DNA from: Paramecium sonneborni
Taxonomy: Eukaryota; Ciliophora; Oligohymenophorea; Peniculida; Parameciidae
Assembly: GCA_905182985.1 (NCBI GenBank)
Contig: CAJJDN010000091.1
Location: 349,946-413,945 of the forward strand
Length of the DNA stretch: 64,000 nt
Direction: 5' to 3'
Below are positions 62,670-64,000 of this stretch, piece by piece. Under the pieces are notes generated by a model. That model had not been told where the DNA came from. It saw only the letters and a list, made by a program, of their open reading frames with translations, and made no database searches. Every line of letters begins with the position of its first letter. Position 1 is the first letter of the stretch. A program made the translations under genes and the position numbers.

Positions 62670-64000
62670 AGTACAAGTTCTGCCAAGAAATTATCAATAA
62701 AAAATTGATTAAATAAATTATGATTAAAATAGCTTTGGAATTTGGAGTAGATATACAAATTTAAGTAATATTTAATAAATTGGTGAAATTGGAATACTTG
62801 ATAGTAGTTGCTTTCATTTTTTTAGTATATAAGATAGTATTACTAATGAATTACATTTTTTGTAACACGAATGTATTAATTATGAGACTTAATCAATAAA
62901 GAAATATTTTTAAATTTTAACTCAAGATTGAAATAATTTAAACAAGAAATATTTATCAATGATGCTTTTTATGAATCAACCTGGTATTTTTAGGGTATTT
63001 TAAAGATTCCTGAAGAAAATATAATATATATGGCATTATATAAATAATGGATTTAGATTTTTGTTAAATAAATTTAATTTGAATTTTTATCTGAAGAAAA
63101 TAATTATAAATTGATAATAGGAGGTGATTTGAAAGTAAGTCAGAATTCACCATTATTTACTTTTGAAAACCGATTACTTTCATATTTTCCTGGAGACATT
63201 GAATATATATCCGAGGGATAATTATAAGAATATGATTATTTTTATTTAGTTGAAATACATAATAATAATGAATGTGTTTGTTAAAGTAATTAAAGAACCA
63301 GAATAGAGGATGTTTTGATAGAAAAAAAAGGATTATATGAGTTTATATCTCAAGAATCAAATTGTTAAGAATTTTTATTATCAGGTTGGATTAAAATTTA
63401 GGACATTATTTAAATAGAAGAAGAATTAAATTATTAATTAATAAGACTATCAGGTAATTTTCAGAATCTTCGATTGATTGATGCATATTTATGTGCATTT
63501 TAATTATTTTACAAATTATCTTCATTAAGAAACTAGATAATTATAACAACCTATAGTTATACTTTTCCATCTGTAAATATGAATTTTTCAAACAATCCTT
63601 ACCTAAAAACTTAAACATATAGAGGACTAGGATATTAAATAATGGCATAATATTAATATAAAACTTTATTTCTATTTCAATAAAATTATACAAAGGCTTT
63701 TAGCAAAAAGAATTCAATTTCAATTTAGATGTAATGCAATTAAGTATGATGCAATTTAAATTGTCTTATGGAAGTATTTTGTAATCCGAAAAAAACTTTT
63801 TAACAATATAAATTTTAGGTTTCTAACTATTAAATTGTCTTGATGAAAGTAAACCATAAGTTAGTTGTTATCCAACTTGTAATGAATGTGATGGTCCAAG
63901 AAGAAATGATTGTTTATCTTGTTTTGAATAATCACACAGAAGATCTTTAGAAGATTTTAAGGAATGTATTTGTGAATATGGAACCATAGATTAAAATGAT
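62670..64000 (+). pseudogene. Broken copy of the giant membrane-protein family, continues past window
   Basis: Plus-strand N-terminal part of the family at 34787-43378: SFGIWSRYTNLSNIQQIGEI, DSITNELHFLQHECI, NDAFYESTWYFQGILKIPEE, FENRLLSYFPGDIEYI, TTYSYTFPSVNMNFSNNPYL, and finally CDGPRRNDCLSCFEQ with the following Cys block reaching the window edge. Lesions: no ATG in frame at the expected start; TGA where the intact copy has Gly (near 62930), with a compensating base loss within 20 nt that changes frame; and at least two further frameshifts around 63610-63690. Blocks between lesions are well conserved, so the loss is recent compared with the copy at 1-4300. Inverted with respect to the two intact copies. 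Confidence 0.8.

Noticed and set aside
1..64000. Standard genetic code, bacterial operons, CRISPR arrays or tRNA genes
   Set aside because: Genes only read through with TAA/TAG as Gln and with tiny introns; no repeat-spacer array or cloverleaf was seen.

Overview
The window looks like nuclear DNA of a Paramecium-type ciliate. It is very AT-rich. Genes read through only when TAA and TAG mean Gln and TGA is the only stop. Introns are tiny (22-27 nt, GT...AG). After removing the introns I identified, the coding lengths of the genes called intact all divide by three. The protein families also fit: a giant Cys-periodic surface antigen, proteins built of GGGSYD/GKWIEL/GEYKNGKKVGRW repeats, and very large Cys-rich multi-membrane proteins. 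Genus is an inference from code, introns and families; I cannot name the species.

Layout. 1-4300 (-): decayed copy of a giant membrane-protein family, running off the left edge. About 6002-6516 (+): unrecognised decayed gene. 6975-10727 (+): intact 1235-aa secreted Cys-rich polytopic protein. 11.29-12.9 kb (+): doubtful coding remnant around an assembly gap. 12927-14095 (-): zinc-finger/TPR protein. 15369-17290 (-): 581-aa repeat protein with seven introns. 19368-20489 (-): histidine acid phosphatase. 21314-21894 (+): possible gene. 22417-22750 (-): small probable N-myristoylated protein. 23987-32681 (-): intronless surface antigen, 2483 aa once an assembly duplication is collapsed. 34787-43378 (-) and 44984-53622 (-): two intact giant paralogues (2816 and about 2840 aa), with a decayed smaller gene between them. 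54.7-56 kb: relics. 56971-58476 (-): pseudogene copy of the repeat protein. 58609-61147: exact 1269-nt duplication joined at a single N, holding a decayed gene. About 62670 to the end (+): a fourth, broken copy of the giant family.

The gene products point mainly to the cell surface: a surface antigen with a GPI-type tail, giant secreted/7TM-like proteins, a Cys-rich polytopic protein and a secreted phosphatase. Immobilization-antigen genes of Paramecium are often subtelomeric. The mix of large surface genes, tandem and dispersed paralogues, many relics and long gene-poor stretches would fit such a region, or germline (micronuclear) sequence. No telomeric repeat was seen.

Three places carry exact duplications next to N runs. 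Two (1004 nt and 1269 nt) look like unmerged contig overlaps. No rRNA, tRNA, CRISPR or prokaryotic-type feature was recognised.
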